64,000 bases of DNA from NCBI RefSeq assembly GCF_023015615.1, contig NZ_JALKAJ010000005.1, forward strand, positions 310,001-374,000. The letters run 5' to 3'. This DNA is from Qipengyuania sp. S6317L1. GTDB lineage: Bacteria > Pseudomonadota > Alphaproteobacteria > Sphingomonadales > Sphingomonadaceae. The notes under the pieces were generated by a model, which made no database searches, was not told the origin of the DNA, and worked only from the letters and a program-made list of their open reading frames with translations. Positions within the stretch are counted from its first letter, which is position 1. Every line of letters starts with the position of its first letter. The position numbers and the translations under genes were made by a program. Of this stretch, positions 1 to 8,598 are shown piece after piece.

Positions 1-654
1 TTCCGCAGCCAGTTCCACACCCGTTGCACCGCCTCCAACGATCGCGACTTTCACCCGTTCGTCGGCCTTGGGATCGGACAGCATCGCGCGGCTTACGCGC
101 AGGCAATGGTTCAAAAGTCTCGTCCGGAACCGGTCGGCCTGCTTACGGCTGTCGAGATAGAGGCAATGCTCCTTGACGCCGGGCACACCGAAATCGTTTG
201 ATACCGAACCAAGGGCGAGCACCAGCATATCGTAGCGGATCGTATGCGCGCCGATCACCTCTTTGCCCTTGTCATCGACCACAGGGGCCAGCCGGATGGT
301 GCGCTTCTTCCGGTCGATGCTCTCAAGCGATCCTTGAAAGAAGCGATACCCCCAGCGCGCACAGTGGCTGCGGTAACCGACCTCGTCGAGATTGGCGTCG
401 AGCGAGCCTGCCGCAACCTCGTGCAAAAGAGGTTTCCAGATGTGCGAAAGGTTCTGATCCACAAGGATAATGTCGTGATTGCGCCGCCCGAACTTGTCGC
501 CAAGCTTGCGGACAAGCTCAAGGCCTCCTGCTCCACCACCAACGACGACAATCTGCGTCTTGCGCGCGCCGCGCCTGATGCGCGGATACGGGGGCGAGGG
601 TTGGGCTTTGCGCTCGCGAGCGGTGATCTTCTGTTGGTCCATAAGGCGTTGCAT
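1..654 (-). CDS. Type II NADH dehydrogenase (NDH-2), C-terminus cut by window edge
   Basis: This is the first 218 codons of an FAD-dependent NADH:quinone oxidoreductase of the NDH-2 type, a non-proton-pumping enzyme that feeds electrons from NADH into the quinone pool at the inner membrane face. Two Rossmann dinucleotide motifs are visible: VVVGGGAGGLEL near residue 40 for FAD, and VAIVGGGATGVELAAE at the window edge for NADH. The segment SHIWKPLLHEVAAGSLD between them is typical of the family. The ATG at 654 is the first in-frame start; a second Met follows at 642. An N-terminal extension of about 30 basic residues precedes the FAD motif. Other pyridine nucleotide-disulfide oxidoreductases are less likely given the WKPLLHE signature. 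Confidence 0.85.
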   Translation of the reverse strand, partial: MQRLMDQQKITARERKAQPSPPYPRIRRGARKTQIVVVGGGAGGLELVRKLGDKFGRRNHDIILVDQNLSHIWKPLLHEVAAGSLDANLDEVGYRSHCARWGYRFFQGSLESIDRKKRTIRLAPVVDDKGKEVIGAHTIRYDMLVLALGSVSNDFGVPGVKEHCLYLDSRKQADRFRTRLLNHCLRVSRAMLSDPKADERVKVAIVGGGATGVELAAE

Positions 655-780
655 CCATAACCATCCCCGATCCCGCAGGGGTAAAGGCCCGAGCAATCGG
701 GTTCATCATGCAACGCGCAAAATCCGAATTTGTGCCCGAAGGCCAAACCGGGCGTGTCAGTTGTGATATTCTGGCGGGCA

Positions 781-816
781 AAAGAAAGCCCGGCAGCAGC
801 GCGGCCGGGCTTTCTT
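781..816 (-). terminator. Rho-independent terminator of the aroQ-accB-accC operon
   Basis: A 13-bp perfect stem (AAGAAAGCCCGGC at 782-794 with GCCGGGCTTTCTT at 804-816) encloses a 9-nt loop just downstream of the accC stop. Read on the minus strand it ends in a T-rich run. The A-rich opposite side means it could also act on the plus strand. Confidence 0.8.
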
Positions 817-838
817 GAAAGCTAATATTGGGCGCAGT

Positions 839-2188
839 TTACGCCTTGCGCTCTGCCAGCCACTCTTCGAGCCATTTGATCGAATAATCGCCGTGGAGCA
901 CATCGGTCTGGCGCAGCAATTCCTGATGCAGCGCGATGTTTGTCTTGACGCCTTCGACCACCATTTCTTCCAAAGCGCGGCGCAGGCGCATGATGCACCC
1001 TTCGCGGTCGCGCCCATAAACGATGAGCTTCGCAATCATGGAATCGTAATGGGGCGGGATCGAATACCCTGCATAAAGGCCTGAATCGACACGCACATGC
1101 ATACCACCAGCCGGATGGTAAGATGTGACTTTGCCCGGCGAGGGAGCGAAAGTGAACGCATCCTCGGCGTTGATACGACATTCGATCGCGTGACCGCGAA
1201 ATTCGAGGTCCTCCTGAGTGACGCTCAATGGTTTGCCGGCTGCAATACGGATCTGTTCGCGCACCAGATCAACGCCCGTGATCGCTTCGGTCACGGGGTG
1301 TTCGACCTGAAGCCGGGTGTTCATTTCGATGAAGTAGAACTCACCATTTTCCCAGAGGAATTCGATGGTGCCGGCACCGCGATACGCCATGTCGCGCATC
1401 GCCTTTGAGCAGATTTCGCCCATGCGCATGCGCTCTTCGTGGTCGATGACGGGCGAGGGCGCTTCTTCCAGAACCTTCTGGTGGCGGCGTTGCAGCGAGC
1501 AATCGCGTTCGCCCAGATGTATGGCATTGCCATTGCCATCGCCGAACACCTGAAATTCGATGTGGCGCGGGTTGCCGAGATACTTCTCGATATAAACCGT
1601 GGCATCGCCGAAAGCCGCTTTCGCCTCGGAGCCCGCCTGCTTCATCAGCGTTTCAAGCTGGTCCTCGCTCTCGCACACCTTCATGCCGCGGCCACCGCCG
1701 CCAGAGGCCGCTTTGATGATGACCGGATAGCCAACCTCGGCGGCGATCTTCTTGCCCTCTTCAGGGTCCTCGATCGCGCCGTCAGAGCCCGGAACCAGGG
1801 GAAGCCCCAGGTCGCCAGCGGTTCTCTTCGCCTGCACCTTGTCGCCCATGGTGCGGATATGCTCGGGCTTGGGCCCGATCCACGCGATGTCGTGCGCTTC
1901 GACGATTTCGGCGAATTTGGCGTTTTCCGAAAGGAAGCCATAGCCCGGGTGGATCGCGTCGCAACCGGCCACTTCGGCAGCAGAGATGATCGCTGCGTGG
2001 TTGAGATAGCTTTCCGAGGCGGCGGGCGGCCCGATGCACACGGCATGGTCGGCCAATCGCACGTGCATCGCGTCAGCATCCGCAGTGGAGTGCACCGCAA
2101 CGGTCTCAATGCCCATTTCATGCGCCGCGCGGTGAATACGCAGAGCGATTTCGCCGCGATTGGCGATAAGAATGCGAGTAATGCTCAT
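839..2188 (-). CDS. accC: Acetyl-CoA carboxylase, biotin carboxylase subunit
   Basis: AccC carboxylates the biotin carried by BCCP, using ATP and bicarbonate, in the first committed step of fatty acid synthesis. The 449-residue length matches the family. The N-terminal domain begins [12 protein letters not shown]. The ATP-grasp glycine loop SGGGGRGMK lies at residues 162-170, and the metal and biotin-site segment [14 protein letters not shown] lies near residue 290. It is the last gene of aroQ-accB-accC, 15 nt downstream of accB, and a strong terminator follows it. Nothing in the sequence is unusual. Confidence 0.98.
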   Translation of the reverse strand: MSITRILIANRGEIALRIHRAAHEMGIETVAVHSTADADAMHVRLADHAVCIGPPAASESYLNHAAIISAAEVAGCDAIHPGYGFLSENAKFAEIVEAHDIAWIGPKPEHIRTMGDKVQAKRTAGDLGLPLVPGSDGAIEDPEEGKKIAAEVGYPVIIKAASGGGGRGMKVCESEDQLETLMKQAGSEAKAAFGDATVYIEKYLGNPRHIEFQVFGDGNGNAIHLGERDCSLQRRHQKVLEEAPSPVIDHEERMRMGEICSKAMRDMAYRGAGTIEFLWENGEFYFIEMNTRLQVEHPVTEAITGVDLVREQIRIAAGKPLSVTQEDLEFRGHAIECRINAEDAFTFAPSPGKVTSYHPAGGMHVRVDSGLYAGYSIPPHYDSMIAKLIVYGRDREGCIMRLRRALEEMVVEGVKTNIALHQELLRQTDVLHGDYSIKWLEEWLAERKA

Positions 2189-2203
2189 AATTCAGATGCC
2201 CGC

Positions 2204-2692
2204 TTAACCGATCACGACAAGCGGTTGGTCAAATTCAACCGGCTGCGCGTTTTCGACGAGAATCTCTTTGATTGTGCCGGCCTTGTCCGCGGTGATGGGG
2301 TTCATCACCTTCATCGCCTCGACGATCAAAAGCGTATCGCCTTCGGATACGCTGTCGCCGACCTTGATGAAGTTTGGCGCGTTGGGGTCCGGAGCAAGAT
2401 AGACGGTTCCCACCATCGGAGACTTGAGCGCGTCGACATTGGCTTGCGGTGCGGCGGCCGCTTCGGGAGCCGGAGCGGCGGCTGGCGCTGCGACGGGTGC
2501 AGGTGCCATGGCAGGGGCGGCTGCAACACTGGTCGCAATCCCGCCGCGCGCGACGCGGATCTTGCGGTCGTCGTCCTCGACCTCGATCTCGGTGAGACCC
2601 GTCTCGTTCAGGAGTTCAGCCAGTTCGCGAACCAGAGCGGTGTCGATGTTCATGCCGGATTTGGATCCGGCGCTTGGCTTCTTGGTAGCCAT
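2204..2692 (-). CDS. accB: Acetyl-CoA carboxylase biotin carboxyl carrier protein
   Basis: BCCP carries the biotin that shuttles carboxyl groups between AccC and the carboxyltransferase AccAD. The protein has 162 residues. The N-terminal part is followed by an Ala/Pro-rich flexible linker (about 55-83) and a C-terminal biotinyl domain. The biotinylation motif EAMKVMN is at 125-131, with Lys128 the expected biotinylated residue. Start at ATG 2692, in operon between aroQ and accC. The aroQ-accB-accC order is a common alphaproteobacterial arrangement. Confidence 0.98.
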   Translation of the reverse strand: MATKKPSAGSKSGMNIDTALVRELAELLNETGLTEIEVEDDDRKIRVARGGIATSVAAAPAMAPAPVAAPAAAPAPEAAAAPQANVDALKSPMVGTVYLAPDPNAPNFIKVGDSVSEGDTLLIVEAMKVMNPITADKAGTIKEILVENAQPVEFDQPLVVIG

Positions 2693-2788
2693 GCGTTCCC
2701 CTATGTTTAAAGTTATAATTGTGCCTATTCACGCCAAATGCGGCTGGCAAGTGGCAATGCGCGCAAACGTGCACGAAAATGTGGGTGG

Positions 2789-3229
2789 TCAGACCTCGCC
2801 CGACGCTACGGCTTGCAATGCAATGCTGTAGGATTGGGCGCCGTGTCCCTCGACCGTCTTGGCCGCTGCCATGCCCACATATGAAATATGCCGGAACGCC
2901 TCGCGCGTTTTGGGGTCCGACAAATGCACCTCTATCACGGGCGTTTTGATCGCCTTTATCGCATCAAGCAGCGCGATGGAGGTGTGGGTGAAGGCGGCCG
3001 CATTGAGCAGCACCGCGCGAGCGTTTTCGGCCTGCGCTTCGTGGAGCCAGTCGACCAGCATGCCTTCGTGATTGGTCTGGCGCATATCGATTGCAAGGCC
3101 ATGTTCGCGACCCTCGTCCTCGAGCATCCCGGCGATTTCGTCGAGGGTGGTGTTACCGTAAATCTCGGGCTCGCGCAGGCCAAGCAGGTTCAGATTGGGC
3201 CCGTTCAGGACGTAAACAGTGTCGGTCAT
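2789..3229 (-). CDS. aroQ: Type II 3-dehydroquinate dehydratase
   Basis: AroQ catalyses the third step of the shikimate pathway, dehydrating 3-dehydroquinate to 3-dehydroshikimate, as a cytoplasmic dodecamer in the family. At 146 residues it is typical for the type II class. Visible signatures are NGPNLNLLG at 9-17, the active-site region around Arg19 and Tyr24 (REPEIYG), the THTS segment near residue 82, and His102 in EVHLSDP. It is the first gene of the aroQ-accB-accC operon, with a 96-nt gap before accB. Confidence 0.96.
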   Translation of the reverse strand: MTDTVYVLNGPNLNLLGLREPEIYGNTTLDEIAGMLEDEGREHGLAIDMRQTNHEGMLVDWLHEAQAENARAVLLNAAAFTHTSIALLDAIKAIKTPVIEVHLSDPKTREAFRHISYVGMAAAKTVEGHGAQSYSIALQAVASGEV

Positions 3230-3364
3230 GGCGCGTGCGATAGCGGCTTATGTGTGCACCGCAAAGCGCCTTGAGCGGGAATACGGGCAAATTGACGTGA
3301 ATCAATTTCTGGAGGGCACAGCTGCGCTATTCACGGCTCATAAGAGAGACAGGAGATGGTTCAG

Positions 3365-3688
3365 ATGACCGACTATTTCGAATTTGCCACCAGGCTCAAG
3401 GCCCGCATGGGTGATCTACTCAAGCGGGCCGAGGTGATCGAGGATGATCTGCGCCACCCGCTCGAAGCCGATTCGAGCGAGCAGGCCGTCGACCTGGCCG
3501 ATGACGAGACGCTCATCGGTGTCGATGATGTCCTGCGCGCTGAGATAACCCAGATCAAACAAGCGCTTGAGCGTATTGAACGCGGAACTTACGGCAGCTG
3601 TTCGAAATGCGGGGCCGATATTGGCCGCGAGCGCCTTCACGCGCGGCCGATTGCGACCCGCTGTATCAAGTGTGCGAGCGTTGGTTAG
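3365..3688 (+). CDS. TraR/DksA-family zinc-finger protein
   Basis: A 107-residue protein with an N-terminal alpha-helical coiled-coil hairpin region and a C-terminal C4 zinc finger of the DksA/TraR type: Cys79, Cys82, Cys100 and Cys103, spaced CSKC and CIKC. Members of this family bind in the RNA polymerase secondary channel. This one is shorter than E. coli DksA, so its target is inferred only. An upstream ATG at 3356 directly abuts the AGGAG at 3351-3355, whereas ATG 3365 lies 9 nt from it, which favours 3365. It stands alone, divergent from aroQ. Confidence 0.88.
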   Translation: MTDYFEFATRLKARMGDLLKRAEVIEDDLRHPLEADSSEQAVDLADDETLIGVDDVLRAEITQIKQALERIERGTYGSCSKCGADIGRERLHARPIATRCIKCASVG

Positions 3689-3734
3689 GCGCGGGTTGGG
3701 CGCGGGTTGGGCGCGGGGTGGGCTGGGCGCAGCC

Positions 3735-4148
3735 CTACTTGTCGACGCCTTTGACCTTGCCCCACTGACGCGCGGCGGTGTAGCCGAGATAGCCGGTGCC
3801 AAAGAGCGCATAAAGCGGCTCTGGTAGGCCGGAGAGGTAGGCGTTCATGCCGCTTGCGATGTTTGTCGCGGCGGAAGGGTTGAACGCGCTGAGCAGACCC
3901 ATCGGCAAAGCCGTCAGGATCAGGACATACATCACGTAAAGAAAGCTTGGCCGCGCGCGGCTGGTCCAGGGGTCTTTGGAATTGGCTTCTGCGACAATGG
4001 CTTGCAGGCGCGCTTCGATCAGTTCCATTTCCTGCGACCCTTCAAGCTTGATGAGTTCAAGCTGGGCCTTGGCGCGGGCTTCCTTATCCGGAATGATTTT
4101 GTCGAGGATCTTCGTGATCGGGCCGATAAGCGAGGTAAGCAGTCCCAT
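3735..4148 (-). CDS. 3TM-type holin-like membrane protein
   Basis: A 137-residue protein with an N-terminal amphipathic segment, a charged helical stretch rich in Lys/Glu (about 20-60), and membrane segments at about 68-87 (FLYVMYVLILTALPMGLLSA) and about 107-125 (LPEPLYALFGTGYLGYTAA). The layout fits the phage and gene-transfer-agent 3TM holin family, which permeabilises the inner membrane to release endolysin. No phage structural or endolysin gene is adjacent. It may therefore be an orphan serving a gene transfer agent encoded elsewhere, or be co-opted for another role. The family call is by pattern recognition; the function is inferred. Confidence 0.72.
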   Translation of the reverse strand: MGLLTSLIGPITKILDKIIPDKEARAKAQLELIKLEGSQEMELIEARLQAIVAEANSKDPWTSRARPSFLYVMYVLILTALPMGLLSAFNPSAATNIASGMNAYLSGLPEPLYALFGTGYLGYTAARQWGKVKGVDK

Positions 4149-4227
4149 AAATGCGCACTCCTTGTTGCGAGTCGCGCTTTTGGTAACCAGAATGGTTCGT
4201 GTAGGAAAATCCTCTAACCAACGTGTG

Positions 4228-5109
4228 TCATTCGCCCGCTTCCGCTAGCAACCGTTGAGCGAGCGCAAGGTGGGGGCGGTCGATCATCGCGCCGTCAAGC
4301 TGAAGTGCGCCGGCTTCGGGGTTGGCCGCAAACGCATCGACAATAGCACGTGCGTGGGCAATTTCCTCGGCGCTCGGAGTGAATGCTGCGTTGATCGGGG
4401 CGACCTGGGCAGGGTGGATCGCCAGCATACCGCGGAACCCTTGTGCGCGAACGCGACGGGCGCGGGTTTCGAGCGCTTCAAGATCGCGAAATTCGGGTTG
4501 CACCGTCTCGAGCGGGATGACGCCCGCTTTGACCGCACCCAAAAGGCACAAAGAACGCGCCATTTCAAACACGTGGGTGTATTCACCATCGGGGCCGCGT
4601 TGCTGGCTCGCGCCGATTTCACTCGACAGGTCTTCGGCCCCCCAACTCATCGCCACCAAGCGCGGCGCGCCGTCATACGTGCCGGTGGTGAACATGGCAG
4701 CCGCCGTCTCTGTCACCAATGCGGCGACCTTGATTGAACCCACTGCGAGCCCCGCTGCCTGTTCGCGTTCGGTCAGCATCGCGTCGAGCGTTTCGACATC
4801 TTGCCCGCCCTCGGCCTTGGGAAGGAAAACGCCGCCAGGGCCAGCCGACACCACGGCGTCAAGATCGCCCTTGGTCCAATTGCCTGAAAGCGGGTTTACC
4901 CGCACCCACACGCGGGCCGGATCGGGGGTGGACCGGATGGCTTGAGCCACCATTTCTCGCGCCGCTTCCTTGCGCTCCGGAACCACTGAATCTTCAAGGT
5001 CCAAAAGGGCAATATCGGCATCGCTTGCAATGGCCTTGCCCATTTTCTTCTCGCTGTCGCCAGGGGCAAACAGCCAGCTGCGCATTTTGATCTGGTGTGC
5101 GTTATTCAT
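4228..5109 (-). CDS. HpcH/HpaI aldolase / citrate lyase beta-subunit-like CoA ester lyase
   Basis: A 293-residue TIM-barrel lyase of the CitE-like family, which cleaves or forms carbon-carbon bonds in CoA esters such as malyl-CoA or citramalyl-CoA. Seen: RSWLFAPGDSEKK near the N-terminus, LLDLEDSVVPERK with an acidic metal or substrate site, RVNPL, the VTETAA segment with a metal-ligand Glu, WGAEDLS with the second acidic ligand, and a C-terminal AIHPAQV motif. ATG 5109 is chosen because GAGAGG lies about 7 nt upstream and the longer frame runs back into the TonB receptor gene. Without citD or citF nearby it is unlikely to be a true citrate lyase subunit. The exact substrate cannot be told. 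Confidence 0.85.
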   Translation of the reverse strand: MNNAHQIKMRSWLFAPGDSEKKMGKAIASDADIALLDLEDSVVPERKEAAREMVAQAIRSTPDPARVWVRVNPLSGNWTKGDLDAVVSAGPGGVFLPKAEGGQDVETLDAMLTEREQAAGLAVGSIKVAALVTETAAAMFTTGTYDGAPRLVAMSWGAEDLSSEIGASQQRGPDGEYTHVFEMARSLCLLGAVKAGVIPLETVQPEFRDLEALETRARRVRAQGFRGMLAIHPAQVAPINAAFTPSAEEIAHARAIVDAFAANPEAGALQLDGAMIDRPHLALAQRLLAEAGE

Positions 5110-5143
5110 GTCCGGTCCTCTCTTGCCCAGCGGGGTAGAGCGG

Positions 5144-7276
5144 TCAGAACGTTCCTTCAATCTCAAGCGTGAAGATTTGCCCGAAACGGCGATCACGATC
5201 CTCGACAAATTCGACCGCTCCTGATGCGCGGTCTTCGAAGACGGTGCGATCGAACTTGTTCGTACGATCAAGGATGTTGTTGATCGCAAGGCGCACTACA
5301 AGTCCCACTACATCCTTGTTTTCAACGTAATAGCCCGCAAATCCGAAGGTTTCACGGCGGCGTGCAATCTGGTCGAGGCGCACGTCCTCGGCGGTATCGT
5401 TCCAGAAGGCGGTTACGCCGTTTGCCCAGTTTGACGAGCCGAAATCGTGGCGGATTTCAAAGTCGATCTGCTCGGTTTCAAACCGTGAGAGGTTCCGGCT
5501 GAAGGCGAGCAACGGATCGCGCACCGAACTGGTTGCGAGCCGGAACCCAGCGTCAAACCGCGTTCCCTTCCAGCCCAGCGCGTCGGACAAGAGCGTGACA
5601 TCGCCCTCAAATCCATAGCGGCTGGCCGACGAAATGTTGCCCGGTGCCTGCCCGCCGCCTTCGATCGGGATAAGATCGACAATATCGGAAACGTCTTCGT
5701 AAAACGGGCGCAGCGCCAGAGTGCCAAGGGCGCCAAGACCCAGATTGGCCTCCATCTCGAAGCGCCAGAGTTGTGGCGGGACCAATGCGATGTTTGAGAC
5801 ATTGGTGTTGTTTTCGTCGAGATCGACCGAAGCGATAAAATCAAAGAAATTGAGCTGCCCGACCACTCGCTCGATCCGGCCGGAAAGATTGACCGTATCG
5901 CCCGCTGCCCAATCGAGCGCGACAGACCCTTTGGGACGGTAAAATGTCCGGGTTTGGCCTACCGGACCGTCCTGCGAGATGCGCGAATATTCAGCGCCCA
6001 AGCTTGTCTGCAATTGAAGGTTGTCCGCAAGGGGGCGGCTGTATGTGACGGTCGCCTCGGCGCGGTCCTCTTCGACCCGGCTGTTTGCCCCGACAAGCGC
6101 CACCGGCTGCAAGATCCCTTCGCCGTCGCGCTCTTCCAGGGCAGCCTCGATGTCGAGGAAGTTCTTGACGCCCTCGACCGCGACAACAAGATCGCCGCCA
6201 AACGCGCCAAAGTTAAACTCGCCGCGCGCAATGGTTTCGCCTTCGTCAGCGTCGCGGGTGAACAAAATGCCTTGGGGCGCGCTGCCATCAGCAAATTCTG
6301 TAAGAACAGAAGAGGTTGTCGGGCTGTCTTCGTAGCGGTGATAGGCAATCAGTTTGAGCCGCCCGCCGGCCACGGGAAATTCGTAATCGGCACCCACTTC
6401 GAAATTGAACTCGTCCTCGGACCCGCGAAGGGTTCGGGTGCGGTCAACAGGATCGATAATGCCAGACCGCTCTGAAATCTCGCGTTCGCGAAAAATAAAA
6501 CCGTTCACCGCTCCGGTGAGGTTCAAAACATTGCCGTTGTTGGCGATACGCGAATAGGAGCCTGAAACACCGATCGCATCCGTGGCAAAATTGGCTTTTT
6601 CCTCGCGTGTGTCGATCAGTGTTCCCGCACTGTCGAAAGCCAATTCAGGCCCTTCATCCCCGCGCCGGTTTGAATCGTTTTCAAAACTGAGGGTCCATTC
6701 GTCCTTTTTACCGCCGCCAGCGAAGGAGACTCGCCCTTCCAACAGGCGGGGCGGGGTCCCGCTTGTGCGGATTTGCGGTGCATATCGGAATGTCCCGGAG
6801 ATGCCGCCGCTTCTGGCGGTGACGACATTCAGCACCTGCCCGCTAAGCCCGCCGATATCGAGGCTTGCGCCGTCAACCAGTTCGAGGCGCACGACCTCTT
6901 CGACCGGGATCCGGCCCAGGGCTTCAACCGGCCCATTTGATTTGCCCGAAATCCGGCGACCATTGATCAGGACATTGGTATCGGCAGCGCCAAGACCACG
7001 TGCGCCATCGCCTTCGCGGATCGAGAAACCCGGCACTTGGCGCGCCATGTCAGCGGCGCTGCGCGGCGCGAAACGGGCAAAGGCTTCCGGCGTGAAAATG
7101 GCTCTGGCATCGGTGTTGGGCGTGTCGCTTACGCCTTGGCCACCGGCTACATCGCTCGCTTCGGCGGGGATCGCATTGTCCTGCGCAAAGGCCGGCGCTG
7201 CACTCGCGGCCAGCGCTGCCGTGCTGGCGAGCAAGAGGGGACGTGCAATCGCCGCGAAGGAAGCTGTCGAATTCAT
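5144..7276 (-). CDS. TonB-dependent outer-membrane receptor
   Basis: A 710-residue outer-membrane beta-barrel importer energised by TonB-ExbBD. A signal peptide (about 1-31, ending PAFAQ) precedes a plug domain (about 55-160) with NVLINGRRISG and VEEVVRLELVDGASLDIGG. A long barrel follows and ends in the aromatic residue Phe typical of BAM substrates. The substrate is unknown. No TonB partner, periplasmic binding protein or iron-uptake gene is nearby, and the CitE-like lyase lies 34 bp downstream on the same strand, so the two may be co-transcribed. The plug is short and polar compared with siderophore receptors, so sphingomonad-type carbohydrate or organic-acid uptake is possible; that is inference. 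Confidence 0.88.
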   Translation of the reverse strand: MNSTASFAAIARPLLLASTAALAASAAPAFAQDNAIPAEASDVAGGQGVSDTPNTDARAIFTPEAFARFAPRSAADMARQVPGFSIREGDGARGLGAADTNVLINGRRISGKSNGPVEALGRIPVEEVVRLELVDGASLDIGGLSGQVLNVVTARSGGISGTFRYAPQIRTSGTPPRLLEGRVSFAGGGKKDEWTLSFENDSNRRGDEGPELAFDSAGTLIDTREEKANFATDAIGVSGSYSRIANNGNVLNLTGAVNGFIFREREISERSGIIDPVDRTRTLRGSEDEFNFEVGADYEFPVAGGRLKLIAYHRYEDSPTTSSVLTEFADGSAPQGILFTRDADEGETIARGEFNFGAFGGDLVVAVEGVKNFLDIEAALEERDGEGILQPVALVGANSRVEEDRAEATVTYSRPLADNLQLQTSLGAEYSRISQDGPVGQTRTFYRPKGSVALDWAAGDTVNLSGRIERVVGQLNFFDFIASVDLDENNTNVSNIALVPPQLWRFEMEANLGLGALGTLALRPFYEDVSDIVDLIPIEGGGQAPGNISSASRYGFEGDVTLLSDALGWKGTRFDAGFRLATSSVRDPLLAFSRNLSRFETEQIDFEIRHDFGSSNWANGVTAFWNDTAEDVRLDQIARRRETFGFAGYYVENKDVVGLVVRLAINNILDRTNKFDRTVFEDRASGAVEFVEDRDRRFGQIFTLEIEGTF

Positions 7277-7393
7277 GAAGGTTGCTTGCGTGGCCTTGCA
7301 ATGAAATTACAGCGGTAAATGACGAAGCGTCCATCTCTCCCGACGAATGGATTCAGGCAGAAATTTGTCTCGCAGCTGTTTGCCGGGCCAAAA

Positions 7394-8317
7394 TCAATAC
7401 TGTTTTTCGCCGCTGGCAGTTGCGTTCTCTTGGCAAAAACCGGTGGGCGGTTTGTCATGAATCACGAAAGCAAAATTCAGCATGTTCTCAATCGTTTGGA
7501 ATTGAGTGAGAACCATCTTTGCCGGTTTGAAAGCGGTCCCGTTGCAAAGGTAACGAATATCTATTTGTTGGGGGACTTTGTGAGGTCCGGAAAGCAGAGC
7601 GCGGATTTTCTTCGCGCTTGGCTCATCAATCATGGAATAGATCGACAGGCCACTGAGCGCAGAGGCTGTCCCGCCCACCAAACTTGCAAAACTTGGTGAT
7701 ACCGATGTGAGTTTGCCAGCCTGATTTAGAACTCCGGTACCCACACTCTCCACTTTCGCCAGGCACGCTTCAAACGCCGCCCTTTCAACGGTCGCATTCC
7801 GAATGCGAGAGCGATTGGTTATGTCTTTTGCAAACATGGCCACGCCGTTTGGCCATGGCACAATTTTATAATGATAATTACGGTTGCCCCGATGGCCTGC
7901 GGGCAATTCGAAGCTTTCCGGTCGTTTGCTTTCCAGCGCTTCTTTGAGCCGCAATAAAATATACTGGTCATTGGGTGTTTCGACCAAATTCTCAATCGGC
8001 GCGCCGATAGCCTTGTCAGGCTCTATATCCAGCACATCACAAAACGCCTGATTGATGCGCCTGATATTGAGGTTCGTATCAAGAATAAGGACCAATTCGT
8101 CGATTGTTTCGAATGTTAACCGCAGTTTCGTGTCGAGCCGGTCTACATCCATCCCGACCAGCGAGCGCATATCGTGATACTGTCTGGACGACAGAATAAC
8201 GAAGTCCTCTCGGCCGTGGGTGGTCACGTGAACAGGACCCGGCACAAGCATCTCTTTGACTTTGGGCAATGACCGCACGAGTTGGGTCGAGGAGATGGAC
8301 TGACTTTTTGGGATCAT
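7394..8317 (-). CDS. Phd/YefM-like N-terminal domain fused to two PAS domains
   Basis: A 307-residue cytoplasmic protein of unusual design. Residues 5-50 (SISSTQLVRSLPKV, VHVTTHGREDFVILSS, QYHDM) have the pattern of Phd/YefM antitoxin folds, normally DNA-binding and toxin-neutralising. Residues about 62-165 form a PAS domain (LILDTNLNIRRINQAFCDVL to GVAMFAKDIT). Residues about 180-290 look like a second, degenerate PAS domain. There is no kinase, cyclase or toxin partner. ATG 8317 is preferred because GAGAGAG lies about 9 nt upstream; an earlier start at 8395 adds a residue stretch unlike the family. It is divergent from the adhesin gene at 8599, so a role as sensory regulator of that promoter is plausible but inferred. 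Confidence 0.75.
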   Translation of the reverse strand: MIPKSQSISSTQLVRSLPKVKEMLVPGPVHVTTHGREDFVILSSRQYHDMRSLVGMDVDRLDTKLRLTFETIDELVLILDTNLNIRRINQAFCDVLDIEPDKAIGAPIENLVETPNDQYILLRLKEALESKRPESFELPAGHRGNRNYHYKIVPWPNGVAMFAKDITNRSRIRNATVERAAFEACLAKVESVGTGVLNQAGKLTSVSPSFASLVGGTASALSGLSIYSMIDEPSAKKIRALLSGPHKVPQQIDIRYLCNGTAFKPAKMVLTQFQTIENMLNFAFVIHDKPPTGFCQENATASGEKQY

Positions 8318-8598
8318 GCAGGTTACTCTCTCTCTACTAACTCTTAAGATAACGCTGCAGCGTGGACAGGTTTCCCGAAAATACGAAAGTTGCATGAAAA
8401 CGGTTTAAGTAGCTTTTAACCATAGGTTCGGAACAAAACAAAAATACGCCTGTTTTCAGACTATTAGAATTCATCGTTCGATATTAGGGTTTCTGGAATT
8501 TTGTGTATTTTACGTTAGCTGCCCAGTGGAATAGGTTCTTTGATTAGTTACTCCTCGATGTGAATATCTTCGTGTTCCATTCGAAGGAGAGAAAGAAC

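Noticed and set aside
1439-2710. Plus-strand frame of 423 codons
   Set aside because: It is the antisense shadow of accC and accB, both of which show full family motifs; the translation has no recognisable domain.
3735-4148. Prophage remnant
   Set aside because: Only one holin-like gene is present; no integrase, capsid, tail or lysin gene and no att repeats are visible.
7394-8317. Type II toxin-antitoxin module
   Set aside because: Although the N-terminal domain looks like Phd/YefM, no RelE, Doc or other toxin frame lies next to it and the protein continues into PAS domains.
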